From assembly GCA_024036415.1 (NCBI GenBank), contig JAMWET010002871.1, positions 222,501-286,500 of the forward strand: DNA of 64,000 bases. The letters run 5' to 3'. Below, one piece after another: positions 49,476 to 64,000 of the stretch; positions within the stretch are counted from its first letter, which is position 1; each line of letters starts with the position of its first letter. Position numbers and translations under genes: made by a program. This stretch comes from Prochilodus magdalenae. Lineage: Eukaryota; Chordata; Actinopteri; Characiformes; Prochilodontidae. Below the pieces are notes generated by a model. The model saw only the letters and a program-made list of their open reading frames with translations, made no database searches and was not told where the DNA came from.

Positions 49476-49851
49476 CGTCACTGCACCACAGCAGAGGTGG
49501 CACGTAGATCAGTCTATTATAATAAGGGCGCTATACATTTATATTTACTCAGACTCAAAACTTCTGAACAGGTTTTCTGGCCAATCTGTCATGGGGAAAA
49601 AATAATCAATTAATAACCAGTTAGCCAGTTTTAAAAGGAGCACCTATTGCTTCATATACCGCCCTAAATATATTTTCCCCATCACTGTCCTGGATGTAAC
49701 CCTAATTCGTCAGGATCAGGGATGATGTCACGTGCAAACCCCTGCGTCGCCTGCTTTACTGGTCATGATGATTGCAGTCACTTCAGGCAGCCACTTTCTC
49801 CATGCACAAACCACAGCTGACAGCCTTCTAAAATAAACGCACATTTGATCG

Positions 49852-50041
49852 CTACAGCAGGTCAATCAGATGGTGGTACTGATTTATGGCTTTGCACCTT
49901 ACGGCCCGCTGCTCTGCATCATGTTTTATGATCTTGGCCACCGAGCTGTGACATTGGGATGAAGTGATACAGTCCTTACGGTAGAGCAGGTCGTAATGGT
50001 GGATGCCTTTAAAACGCTGCACATAGGGGTCGTCCAGAAAG
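49852..50041 (-). CDS. Candidate terminal exon of an unrecognised gene
   Basis: After an acceptor-like CACACACCGATGCAG (AG at 50043-50042) the minus strand reads FLDDPYVQRFKGIHHYDLLY then RKDCITSSQCHSSVAKIIKH, DAEQRAVRCKAINQYHHLID and LL, stop. Composition looks protein-like, unlike the repeats around it, and the frame also extends upstream to an ATG at 50085 (77 codons). I do not recognise the family. No upstream exon could be joined, although a CpG-rich segment lies immediately to the right. It may be a small real gene, a gene remnant or chance. Confidence 0.3.
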
Positions 50042-50149
50042 CTGCATCGGTGTGTGAAGAGTGATATTAAGCCATAAAATCTCATAAAGGTGTTTAACAG
50101 AAGTCAATATTATTTATTTCGTTATCACGTGAAAGTTAGCACGTACACC

Positions 50150-50540
50150 GTGTGGGTTCGTTATTTGTCCTGTGCGGGCTCCGCCGGTCGCCCCCGTCGC
50201 TGCTGCAGTGGCGCAGTCCGCGGACTGTTCCACTTGACAGGAGGGAGCCGGGGGGACGTTAATGCCGCACCGAGGTGGCCGAGAGACGGGACGATGGATT
50301 ACACGGCAAAAAGAGAAAATGTCGGTGACTGAAATGCGCGCAAATTAACAATCAGGTAATCATCTGTCCCGTCGTTTCCCCACGCGTTGGGTCTGCGGTC
50401 GGGGGTCCAGGGGGTTTGTGCGCTTTGCTCCCGTGTGTGTCTCGTCTGTTTGCCCCTCCTTGCCGTGTTGTTGCTGGGAGAGAGAAGCAGAGCCGAGCCG
50501 TGTTTACATTCGGGCTGCGAGTGCAACAGACAGCGGCCTC
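50150..50540. promoter_or_regulatory. CpG-rich segment, possible promoter
   Basis: Dense CpG (for example GGCTCCGCCGGTCGCCCCCGTCGC) sets this stretch apart from the AT-rich surroundings. A plus-strand donor-like ATCAGGTAATC is at about 50355. It could be a promoter of the candidate small gene to its left or a distal first exon of rnf44. Confidence 0.4.
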
Positions 50541-51087
50541 GCCATTTAGCCCCTGCATGGAGGTTAAAACACAAGACGACCCTGAACTCAAATACATAAA
50601 AAGCCCTCTTTTGAAACACAGAACAGCTCCAGCATGAATTGGTGTTAATGGATGACTCTCTCCCCTCGCAGTGTCCCCGCTCGGCTCCGCTCTGCGGCGA
50701 GTCTGAATGACTCAGAACATATGAAAATATAAGGGCTGCTGCAGCTATGGCGCTCGCTCAGGTGGCCAGTTAGGCTCCTTATTCCACCCACAGGGCTTTT
50801 TTTTATCTTGTGTATAATGTGACCCTTGCCTGGTGTTTGCCTGCTTGAGTTCACCATCCTAGATTTCAGATTGTCCTGTGCTGTTTTCTCCTTATCGCCG
50901 GCTGCCAGTTTGGCGCAAGGATTACGTAACAGGCTAATGCTAATGCTAACACTGGTAGAGCTGCACATCAACAACACTACTGGGATTCAACACAGGCTGC
51001 TTTCTTCAGACAGCAAGAAAGTAGCATGTTTTGGCATTTTCTAGCTGTTTGTACACGTTTGTGACGTGTGTCTGCATGATCAGCAAG

Positions 51088-51314
51088 TAAAGGGGAACTC
51101 CACCAAAATTTCTGAATGATTCAGTTCCTGGGATGTAAACAGATTCACCCGGAGTGGTTTGATGTGAGATGCACTTCACAGTGATGGTGATGGTAACCAG
51201 ATGTCTTAAGCACGAGTGTATCAATTTTATATACTATGAAAAGCATTAGTGAGCCTATACATGTCTGCAGAGTGCTTATATGTCATGATGATGTAAACAT
51301 GGCCATACATTTTA

Positions 51315-51347
<33 letters not shown>

Positions 51348-51641
51348 GTTATTTGCCTCACAATGCCATACATGTAACTGTCCACCATGAATGGATTAAA
51401 ATGCATTTGAAACCAAAACTTCATCACAAAACTATCATAAAACAAACATCAGGTGGCGTATTCATAATCATTTCTTGCAAAAACTTTGTCAAGGAGCTTT
51501 TAGAGGTTGGTGTTTAGTCCCTACCTACCAAATGCTGGTGGCTGCCAAGTTTCTCCAGAAGAGCATTTCATGCCAAACCACTCTGAATGACTCTGTTTTT
51601 GACTCTTGAGTTTTAAAAAGTCAGTGGATTTGCCCTTTAAG
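51088..51641. mobile_element. Non-autonomous element with AAAGGGG-AACTCCACC ends
   Basis: The left end reads AAAGGGGAACTCCACCAAAAT and the right end is its approximate inverse, ending AGTGGATTTGCCCTTTAA. The interior holds a (TTA)n tract at 51315-51347 and CAGTGATGGTGATGGTAACCAGATGTC. Related segments occur at 4183, 31079, 54830, 55450, 56118 and 58685, so it is a dispersed family. Confidence 0.7.
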
Positions 51642-51967
51642 AGGAGACTGTTCTGTTCCTCATTGCAGTCTGCATGTTGGGTTTATTCTGCTCATTGTGG
51701 AGACATTCTGAAACACAACATTTACACCCTCAACCCACACACATGGACACAAACTTCATGGACACATTCATATGTTGCTGGATGGTGTATTGCTGGTTGT
51801 TCCAAGTTAACCACTAGTGTTTATAACAGCTAATGCACGCTTCTGTTAATAGGCTATGTAACCTGCTTCACGTGTTAAATGCATTGTAAACCAGTGGTAT
51901 ATTTCCATGTACAGTGCTGAACATGAATTTAGTTACGGTGGCATGAAAACATACACTGCTACTGTCT

Positions 51968-52125
51968 AACTCAGTGTTTCTCAACCCTACCCTGTGTATG
52001 TTACTGGATCCCCTGCCTTAACACACGCCCTGTAACTCTGAAAGGGCTTGTTAATGAGTCGCTAAGTTGAATCAGGTGTGCCAAGAGCAGGGAAGGCACT
52101 ACGATGTGCAGGGCAAGCTGCCTCT
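51968..52125. mobile_element. Palindromic MITE of a common fish family, copy 2
   Basis: Contains GTGTTTCTCAACCCTACC, GGATCCCCTGCCTTAACACA, GAAAGGGCTTGTTAATGAGTC and GTTGAATCAGGTGTGCC, matching 37858-38025. Confidence 0.7.
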
Positions 52126-52129
52126 ACAT

Positions 52130-53934
52130 TGCTTTAACTATGCTACATCAGTCATATATTTGCATATATCTGCATATTTAGTCTACAGTTTGTGCCATAC
52201 AGTTGTAAGATGTGTTTCAGCACAGACTGCTGTATAAACAAAGCAACCCATACAGGGCGACCAATCAAAGCAGAGATGTTTACATGTCCCAGTCTTTAAA
52301 GCACAGTGACAAAACCAGACGGTTTCAGTGTAAAAATGATTTTTCGAGGTATAAAAGCAGACTGGCGTCGTACATGGACTTCAGGGTAAATGAATACAGC
52401 AGGGTATGACCTTTAAGGTGGGCATGGAGCCATATATCGCAGAAGCAGTAAAAGGAAGTATATGGGCTATTGATTGGCATTTTAAAAGGTGGGCTGCAGG
52501 ATGATGTGACTGTAGATGAAGAGTGCAGACTGCATTTGTCAGACCATGTGAGTATCTGTGATTCTTCGGAACATTTGCTCAGTTGAGGATACAAGTGGGA
52601 AAGCTTGATTCAGAGGCGCCAGGCGTACTGCCAAGCGGAAAGTGATAATTGCAGCCTGATTTTCTCGCGAATTATCATATCTCAGGACCCAGTGCTGCAA
52701 TAATTAACAAATAAAATATTTATTTGATTAGTGGGTTATTTGGTTTACCTGGGTAATAACTCACTGTATGTGCGCTGGAGTGGCAGCTGAATCTGCTTTA
52801 TCTCAGTGAGTCAGTATGTTTGGCTCAGTTGGTGGAGGGCAGCAAATCAATGCAACAAAAGAAGGCTGAAGTTTTAATAGAACTCCAGATAGCGCGCAGT
52901 GGTCGTTTAGCTTTGTTAAGCGAGCTGTCAGTCATTCCTCCGTCTTCCGGGCGTGGCTTTTTGGTGGAAGTGGGCGGGGTTTGGAATGAACCCTGACGTC
53001 ACGCTTCTATGCCTTAAACGGCAATGTGGGGAAATTTGATTCAGTTTCCCGAACCGATTCTTCTGAACTGTTCGGATCAGGGCACTGAACCGAACTGACT
53101 CAAACGATTCTTTTTGGATTCGTTTGGTCAGGTCTTCTTTTCTCGTTCTGCTCAGCGATTGAACCAGGTATCTCGTGTCTGTCCTTTTGTTCTCTTTGAG
53201 CGATGTCCAGTAAGTAAGCCTGTTGTCCAGTACTAGTAGTCAGAGTCCAGTGCACATTCTTTCAAACACTGGTTCAATGTATAGAATGACCTGTTTGACA
53301 GTTCATCAGCATTTTGGGCTACAGGTTGAGGTCATCAAACACATTTATTAGCCTTTTGTTTTTATTAAGTCAATTTATAATAACCCTAACCCCCCAACCA
53401 ACCAAAACGAGGGGTTGTTATTCTGAATCAGAGCCTTAGTTCACCAAGCATTCATGTACAAGGACTTTCTCCTGGTGCCGGTGAATGGGGTCTATAAATA
53501 TAGAAAAGATATGCAGTACACATGGACAACATGTATGTGTCAACAATATCAAAATGTAATTTTGACCATGAGGGAGATTTTCCTTGCCTGGGCTTCTTTC
53601 TTTTCTCTCCTTAATTAATTAGTATTACTGAACTTCTGTAATGCTGCTTTGAGACAACATCAGTTGTATAAAGCGCTATATAGTATATATAACTATAATT
53701 TAATTTGATTAATAATACTATATAGTCATTTAAAGTGTAATGGTAGATGAATCCAGTTACAAAGTACTGAAGTACATAAGTACAGATTGTGCAGATAATA
53801 ATAATAATAATAATATATAATATATATATTACAGTATACTATACATATAAGTATTTATAGAGCAGCTTTCATATCGTTGGCTGCTAAAATGCTTTACAGA
53901 CCGATGACATCAGTAATGGGGGGAATGTATGTGT

Positions 53935-53978
<44 letters not shown>

Positions 53979-54380
53979 TAATGTTTACCATAGAATAAAA
54001 GTGAAGACATCAAACTATAGAATAGCACTTATGAAATTATACAGCCCACCTTAAAAACCTCCAGAGTGGAGCTTTACAAGATGAAGCAGCTTTCTTAACC
54101 TGCAGTGGATCTGATAGAACAAGGTTTATTTCTAAACAGGTTTGGAGCGATTCTATTGGTCGGTCCCTAAACCGAAGGGAAACTAAAGCTTTTAAACTGT
54201 ACAGAGTCAAAACAAATTTGACTGATACTGTATTCGTATAGACAGTATACTCAGACTTGCAGTGGAGGAAAGTGGGACAGGGTCTTATTCGTTCTGTGCT
54301 GATTCTCAAAGACACTGTATTGATTAGTTTAGTGTGATAATGGTGTATTGGTGGGAGACTGGTTCATTTCGTGTTGTTTA
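52130..54380. other. Intergenic with short repeats
   Basis: No exon was found. It holds an (AT)n tract at 53937-53977, a GAACCGATTC/AACGATTC-containing segment at about 53045-53130 that resembles the array at 56.85 kb, and a TATAGCGCTTTATA-like fragment of a dispersed repeat near 53660-53900. Confidence 0.5.
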
Positions 54381-54388
54381 AAACCCTG

Positions 54389-54403
54389 ACCACTAGGTGG
54401 CAG
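54389..54403 (+). promoter_or_regulatory. CTCF-like motif 2
   Basis: ACCACTAGGTGGCAG is a full match to the CTCF core CCACYAGRTGGCAG. It lies between the cdhr2 and rnf44 promoters. Confidence 0.45.
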
Positions 54404-54829
54404 TGCTGTAGACTACCTTCATCCATTAAACTCCAACATAAGCTGTACTCTAAGTGTGGAGCGCTAATGTTAGCATTAGCAAATATATGCATATGGTAGG
54501 ACAATTATACAGTTTCCATTATCGCAACATATAACAGTATATCAAATCATAAATCCTTACCACACAACACTATTACACTGCATGTGCAGCTGTGGGAAAG
54601 AGGTGTTGCATGTGTTGGCTGGACTGAGTCTAAAGAGCCCTTACTCTTGGTCATCCAAGATGAGCACATACACACATATATGTATGTATATATAATATCT
54701 TAGGTTGGAATGGGTGGAGCCTAACTGACTAGGTGGACGTATGAGATGGTTTTATGGAAAACTATTTAAAACCGGCTTTTTAAGGCAGGACTACGTCAGG
54801 TGTTTTTTTTTTCTTTCTTTCTTCCATAT

Positions 54830-55020
54830 AAGTATGTGTTTAAGACACAAACAAAGTTGTCCGGGGTGGTTTGGGGTTGAACGCTCTGTTCTGCTCTGGT
54901 GTTGATAGAAAACCAGACCTCTGAGGTGTGTACTGCCTCTGAAAGCTCCCTCAGAGAAAGTTCTTACGTGACGTGGTCCTGTATATGCTGCCTGAGGCCT
55001 GACTAGTTTACCATCATTAA
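54830..55020. repeat. Dispersed repeat copy (GGTTTG...GACCAGACSTCTGAGG family)
   Basis: Contains ACAAAGTTGTCCGGGGTGGTTTG, AAAACCAGACCTCTGAGG and TCCCTCAGAGAAAGTTCTTAC then GCTGCCTGAGGCCTGAC, aligned with 55450-55640. Confidence 0.7.
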
Positions 55021-55135
55021 CATTACGTGTAAATGCTCAGCCTTCTAAAGACATTCCGCAGCTCAGTGACAATGTAATGCGTAAACAAAGGCATCTTAAC
55101 TCGTACCTGAATATCTCTCCACCCACGTCGGTCAG

Positions 55136-55239
55136 GCTTCTTTAAGCAAGAAGTTTAAACGCTGTGCCAAAAGTTGCACAGCCACCTTTGACCCCCAGAA
55201 TGAGAAATGGGACACCCTACGGCCTTGTGGTCCTCACAG
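55136..55239 (+). other. Short exon-like open segment, unrecognised
   Basis: Between GTCGGTCAG and a GC-type donor context CACAGGCAAGT, the plus strand reads ASLSKKFKRCAKSCTATFDP then QNEKWDTLRPCGPHR. Codon-like composition and the cysteines make it look protein-like, but no partner exon was found and I do not know the family. Confidence 0.2.
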
Positions 55240-55449
55240 GCAAGTGCTAATGAGGGCCGCAAGTGCACCAATAGGGATTCATTTAGATTCCTTTCTCTGC
55301 AACCGACACACATGGCATGAACATGCACCAGAGGTCTTCTCTGTGTTTATGCCACATAGATTAGTATGAGAAACAAATATGGCATGTACAATACAGTGAT
55401 CCAATCATTTATTATCAGATCCAATAAAAATTTATTAGGCGTTAAATGG

Positions 55450-55640
55450 TTGCCATGGAAACAAAGTTGTTCAGTGTGGTTTGCTGGGAAATGCTTCTTC
55501 AAAGAAATGCTTAGTGAGTCTGGGTTGTTGACAGTGGTGGTGATGGGGACCAGACGTCTGAGGAATTTATTGCCTCTACAAGATCCCTTAGAGAAAGTTA
55601 CTATGGGGTAGTTATGATTACGCTGCCTGAGGTCTGACAT
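55450..55640. repeat. Dispersed repeat copy of the same family
   Basis: Carries ACAAAGTTGTTCAGTGTGGTTTG, GGTGGTGATGGGGACCAGAC and TCTGAGGAATTTATTGCCTC then CCTTAGAGAAAGTTACTATG and GCTGCCTGAGGTCTGAC. Confidence 0.7.
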
Positions 55641-56117
55641 GCCAAGCGTGTTTACATGCACCTAATAATCCAATCATAGTGGCACTTCTGCCTTCATCTG
55701 AGTATTCAGTTGGTCATGTAAACAGTACACTCTGAATCCTTAGATCACATTAAGGCCGATCTAATAAAGATGGTTGGGTTTTAGTTGTGTTGTAGGAATT
55801 CTCAGTGCATGTACACTCTTAGTCTGATTTCTCTCTCATATGAAAACAGACTGCTGTGCTGGAAATGAGCAAACGAGAGATGGCAACAAAACACTTTTGG
55901 AGCAAAATTGAAATTTCAGACTCGACAAAATGAAGAATGTAAATATTCTTCATCTTCCAGTTAATGTGTTTCTATATTTACAGTTTTACGTCACATTTAT
56001 GCGTTTATTGGCCGGTTGCCAATATCCAATCCATATCCAATTTCTGCCTTACCCTTGTAGACCTGGAGCTTTCCCCATTATTTACATGCATGTAAACAGC
56101 CTCTCTGCTGCACACAT

Positions 56118-56310
56118 TGCTTAAAATGAAACTCCAACCATTTTTCATGTGAGATGAATACAGAGTCATTCTGTGTGGTTTGTTAATTAATGCTTTCTAG
56201 AGTCAGAATTTGGTCAGAGTGGTGGTGATGGGGACCAGACGACCACCACTTAAGTTTCCCTCACAGAGATTTTATATATACACTGCCTGTTCTGTCTGGG
56301 ATATAGGTTG
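56118..56310. repeat. Dispersed repeat copy of the same family
   Basis: Starts TTAAAATGAAACTCCAACC and contains GAGTCATTCTGTGTGGTTTG and GTGGTGGTGATGGGGACCAG. Confidence 0.65.
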
Positions 56311-56846
56311 TGGTACTTGGTAACCCGACATGGGGCAGAGGTCAGCATACTCAAACGACCCTTTCAGATGTGTGTCCCTTGTCATTGCACTGTGTGCACC
56401 CTCCTAATATGTCTGATTATAATGTTATCTGATTAAGATCACTACATGCATGTGCATTGATATTATTGTGGTGTCAGTTTTAGATGTTGCCCTGTATACA
56501 GTATTTGTGCAGTTTGTACTGTATCTTTTTTTTTTTTTTTTTACCTTTAGCTATGCATGTAAGACCAATTAAAACTCGTTTTATTTTAACATTATCGTAT
56601 TCTATTAATCTGTGGTGTAGGGTTGGCAGAGGGAGGCAATGAGGGTATGCCATTTGTTGAATACCTGGGAAGTCTCCCTCTTTTTTTAAAAAACTTGATT
56701 TTTTATACTGTATAACATGCTAACATATTTTAATAGTTTGTCAAAAAGTTAATGAAACACTTAGCCTTTCATTTCCAAGCAAAGACTTAGTAAGGAAATT
56801 CTTTTTTACTTTAAAAGTAAAAAAAAAAAAAAAAAAAAAAACTCCT

Positions 56847-57085
56847 GAGTCGGTTGGATCGATTCATAGAGAAGATCCGTCTCGTACCAAGCAAAAACTT
56901 CTCAGCTGCGCTGAAGAGTCGATTCGAACGATTCATAGAAAAGATCTGCCTCGTGTGAAGCTAAACACATTCTAAGATGATGAGTCAGTTCGAACGATTC
57001 GTAGAAAAGATCCGGCTCGTGTGAACAAAGACTCATGCTTAGCTCATGAGTCGGTTCGAACGACTCGTTGCAAAGACCCGAGCAA
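56847..57085. repeat. Tandem array of 66-69 bp units with GTTCGAAC palindromes
   Basis: Four units begin with GAGTC(G/A)(G/A)TT at 56847, 56916, 56982 and 57048 and include CGATTCATAGAAAAGATC and a CTCGT block. Units 3 and 4 carry GTTCGAAC. The last unit can fold as GAGTCG-loop-CGACTC. It follows a 23-base poly(A) tract and lies directly upstream of the CpG-rich rnf44 first exon. Confidence 0.85.
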
Positions 57086-57089
57086 ACGG

Positions 57090-57544
57090 AGCCTCAGCAG
57101 AATGACAACACGCGCAGTGGAATGTTGCGAATTAAATGTGGCCGGAACGCGAAGACAGCGATGATTCTGAAGGACACAGTTAAGACCCCCGACTCTGTCT
57201 GTTAGAAGGAAAACTCGGGAATGGACAGAAACAGCCAACCGAAAAGGAGCAAACCTCCAGCGCCGATGGACTTTCCCATCTTTTAAAGCCCGTGCTGGAC
57301 ATGAACACTTCACCGAGGCTAACGAGCAGCAGCGCTGTACTGCGAAAGGAAGTAAACGGACAATAAAAAGGGAGGATAGTCCCAAAGTGAAGCATGCATG
57401 GGCGTTAAAGCGGAGCTCCTAACGGCTGGCGTAGGATTATTTATTTTCAAAAAAGGCAACTAATTTTTATTCATTTTATCATTACTATTATTATCATTTT
57501 AGCCACCAAACAAACTGCGAGGGACGCGGACCAGTTGAAAACAA
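57090..57544 (+). promoter_or_regulatory. rnf44: rnf44 promoter region and probable non-coding first exon
   Basis: CpG density rises from about 57,060. A donor AAAACAA then GTAAGC (GT at 57545-57546) closes a segment without a useful start codon. It is the best candidate for the 5' UTR exon joined to 59175. The transcription start is not determined. Confidence 0.5.
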
Positions 57545-57768
57545 GTAAGCTATGCTAGCAGGCACGTTAGCTAGCTAGCTCATTCGCTCTCGACCAAAAA
57601 TAAAATATGACAGAACTATCCCAACGCTAGCCATATAGCTTTTTGTGTTTTGGTGGCATGTATAAATTAAAAGGCATACTTTATTTCCTATAGGCTACTA
57701 GCTTTAGCTACTTGGAGCCTATGTTTGGACATAAACAATATAGCTAGGCTAATATGCTACATGGCACT

Positions 57769-57898
57769 TTTAGCTTCTTGTTCGAATTGTGCCGTTCCAC
57801 CTTAAATGGGGCAGCAGTTACAATCTGGCGCCTCGGGTGCCAGATTGTAACTGCTGTCCCATTTAAGGTGGAACGGCACAATTCGGATAGGAAGCTAA
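57769..57898. repeat. Large near-perfect palindrome, ~64-bp arms, 3-base loop
   Basis: Arms 57769-57832 and 57836-57898 are reverse complements with very few mismatches; the inner 47 bases differ at one position. Loop TCG. It lies about 225 bases inside the proposed rnf44 intron 1. Confidence 0.92.
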
Positions 57899-58684
57899 CT
57901 CGAGCCTCGTTTCCTGTTTGAGCTTGTTTGCACACAAGAAATGGCAAACCGTAGTAGAAGTTATGGCTCGTTTTAATGCCTGTATTTCTTCTTTCCCGCC
58001 ACTTTTATTCGTTTTCCGTGACCCTAATTTAAGCCTGGTAAAAAAAAAAACCTGCAGCTAGCGTTAGCTTAGCGAACCCAAACAAAGTGAGCCACATGCC
58101 CTGCTGCGCTGTCTTTGTGCTGCCTGGCCCCTTGTTTCCTCACTGTAGCTGGACGGCGTGTTGCAAGAACCCAGATGCATGCTGTATTCTAAGGCAGGGT
58201 TTTAATTTCAGCCTGTTTTGGGTGTAGAAGGGCTCAGTTTGCGCACTGGCAGCACTTTTGCACAGCCAGATCAGGGCTGGACCAGGCAGGCAGGCGCTCA
58301 TTTGGTGTCGCCTCTTTGTTATTGCTTTGTCTATGAGCACATGGCCGTCCGCGCTTTGTTGGGAGTACGAGCCTAACCAGTTTTGGACTCTTACCAGCGG
58401 ATTTGATCCGGATTTTACCAGTCCTATCTTAGGTCGATATTACTATTAATAAGTTTGATAGTCTGTTGGACCTGTTTTAGGTCATTTTGTGAATCTAAAT
58501 GTGTATTCTGAGTTTGTATATGTAATGTTTATAATGGTGAAATTGTGGTAAACCGTTACAAATGGCCATACAGCACCCTGTGATATGACCTGATTGCAGT
58601 AAAGTCATTTATTTTTGTTTGTTAAACTGATACAAAACAATCTAGTAGCTCGCATACATCCAGCATTTCATGTAGTAACTGTGA

Positions 58685-58860
58685 GGTGGCTTTTAGAAGT
58701 GGATGTCTGGTTCCTTTCATCACCACCTGAACTATTCAGACTGGGTCTATTGAATGGAGCTCTTTTTACCAAACCACTTTGAATGACTTAGACTGAGTTT
58801 ACACCTCAGCCCCTCAATTATGTAGAATTTTGGAAAATCCTGTGGACTTCCCCTTTAAAC
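58685..58860. repeat. Dispersed repeat copy, inverted
   Basis: Contains GTGGATGTCTGGTTCC, CATCACCACCTGAACTATTCAGACTGGG and ends TCCTGTGGACTTCCCCTTTAAA, the inverse of the AAAGGGGAACTCCACC end at 51088. Confidence 0.65.
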
Positions 58861-59266
58861 AGCCTGTTCTTGAATTTGCATTTTCATGTCTCTGTCTGTT
58901 CAGGCGATTCGCCAGGCGCTCCCCAGCAATATACATTTAATAAGCAGCTGAGAGTACATGTTTTTTAAGCTCAACCCCTTTTAAATAAACTTAAGTTAAC
59001 TGCTACCTCTTGTACTAGCACATGCCTGAAGTAATAATAGAGCGAAAGTACTGTAGACTATAGTACTGTAGTCTGTCGTATACCTTTCTTAGGTCATATG
59101 TACATTAATGCTGGTAATACATGTAAAATTAATGCTTGCTTCGGCTCAACTCTCCCGGTTTGTGTCTTTGGCAGACTGAAGACAATCTGAGGCTGTGAGA
59201 CCCAAGTGCCTCTAGCACTACCGCTCCGCCACCCCCAGCTGTGACTCGTTCGGCACGACGTCACAA

Positions 59267-63828
<4,562 letters not shown>

Positions 63829-64000
63829 TAAGAGCCTTTTCTTTTTTCGCATACTCAAATGCTGCATCTGAATATACATTGGAAATAAACTGCTTTTCAT
63901 TTTATATGTGGTGCTCAAACAGCTGAGTTTGTATGGATGTCTGATGACTTGGATCCATTAGGAACCGGACCACTCCAGCATTGTGTTCTAGATCCTAGCA

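Noticed and set aside
50299..50977. Several 70-110-codon frames in the CpG-rich segment
   Set aside because: GC-rich DNA has few stops; the peptides are low-complexity and show no domain or matching splice sites.
57048..57085. tRNA gene suggested by GGTTCGAAC
   Set aside because: Only a T-arm-like hairpin is present; no acceptor stem, D arm or anticodon arm could be drawn around it.

Overview
The window is vertebrate nuclear DNA, almost certainly from a teleost fish: genes are split into small exons with GT-AG introns, and the space between them is filled with Tc1-like transposons, hAT-type MITEs, LINE fragments and simple repeats typical of fish genomes. A ray-finned fish is well supported by the repeats; an ostariophysan (catfish or characin-like) source is only a guess.

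Three genes can be read. (1) On the minus strand at the left, the first coding exon of smim13 (small integral membrane protein 13) with a probable 5' UTR exon; the rest lies beyond the left edge. (2) On the minus strand from about 33.4 kb down to about 6.1 kb, a complete cadherin gene that I identify as cdhr2 (cadherin-related family member 2, protocadherin LKC). I joined 30 coding exons; all splice phases agree and give a 1300-residue protein with signal peptide, nine extracellular cadherin repeats, one membrane span and a C-terminal class I PDZ ligand ending TTDL. CDHR2 bridges neighbouring microvilli of the intestinal and renal brush border by binding CDHR5. A 5' UTR exon with an HNF1-like site lies at 33.3-33.4 kb. 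(3) On the plus strand from about 57 kb to the right edge, the 5' two thirds of rnf44, a RING-type E3 ubiquitin ligase; six coding exons (318 codons) are in the window and the RING finger is beyond the edge. cdhr2 and rnf44 lie head to head, as I recall for human 5q35.2, which supports both assignments.

Layout: 1-1.6 kb TG microsatellite and a diverged repeat; 1.7-3.9 kb smim13 5' part; 3.9-6.1 kb intergenic; 6.1-33.5 kb cdhr2, with two oppositely oriented Tc1 relics in the intron at 25.3-28.1 kb; 33.5-57 kb a 23-kb intergenic stretch packed with repeats (acidic-coding minisatellite, a 36-bp-arm hairpin, 232-bp tandem repeats carrying a hAT MITE with 8-bp target duplication, Tc1 relic, LINE RT fragment, AT-rich foldback, several MITEs), two CTCF-like motifs and one CpG-rich segment; 57-64 kb rnf44, preceded by a 66-69-bp tandem array containing GTTCGAAC palindromes.

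I found no bacterial-type system, CRISPR array or viral gene. The most notable observations are the complete cdhr2 gene model with a GC-AG intron, a possible in-frame cassette exon in its cytoplasmic tail, the MITE whose empty site is preserved in the neighbouring repeat copies, a ~64-bp-arm palindrome just inside rnf44 intron 1, and the tandem palindrome array upstream of rnf44.
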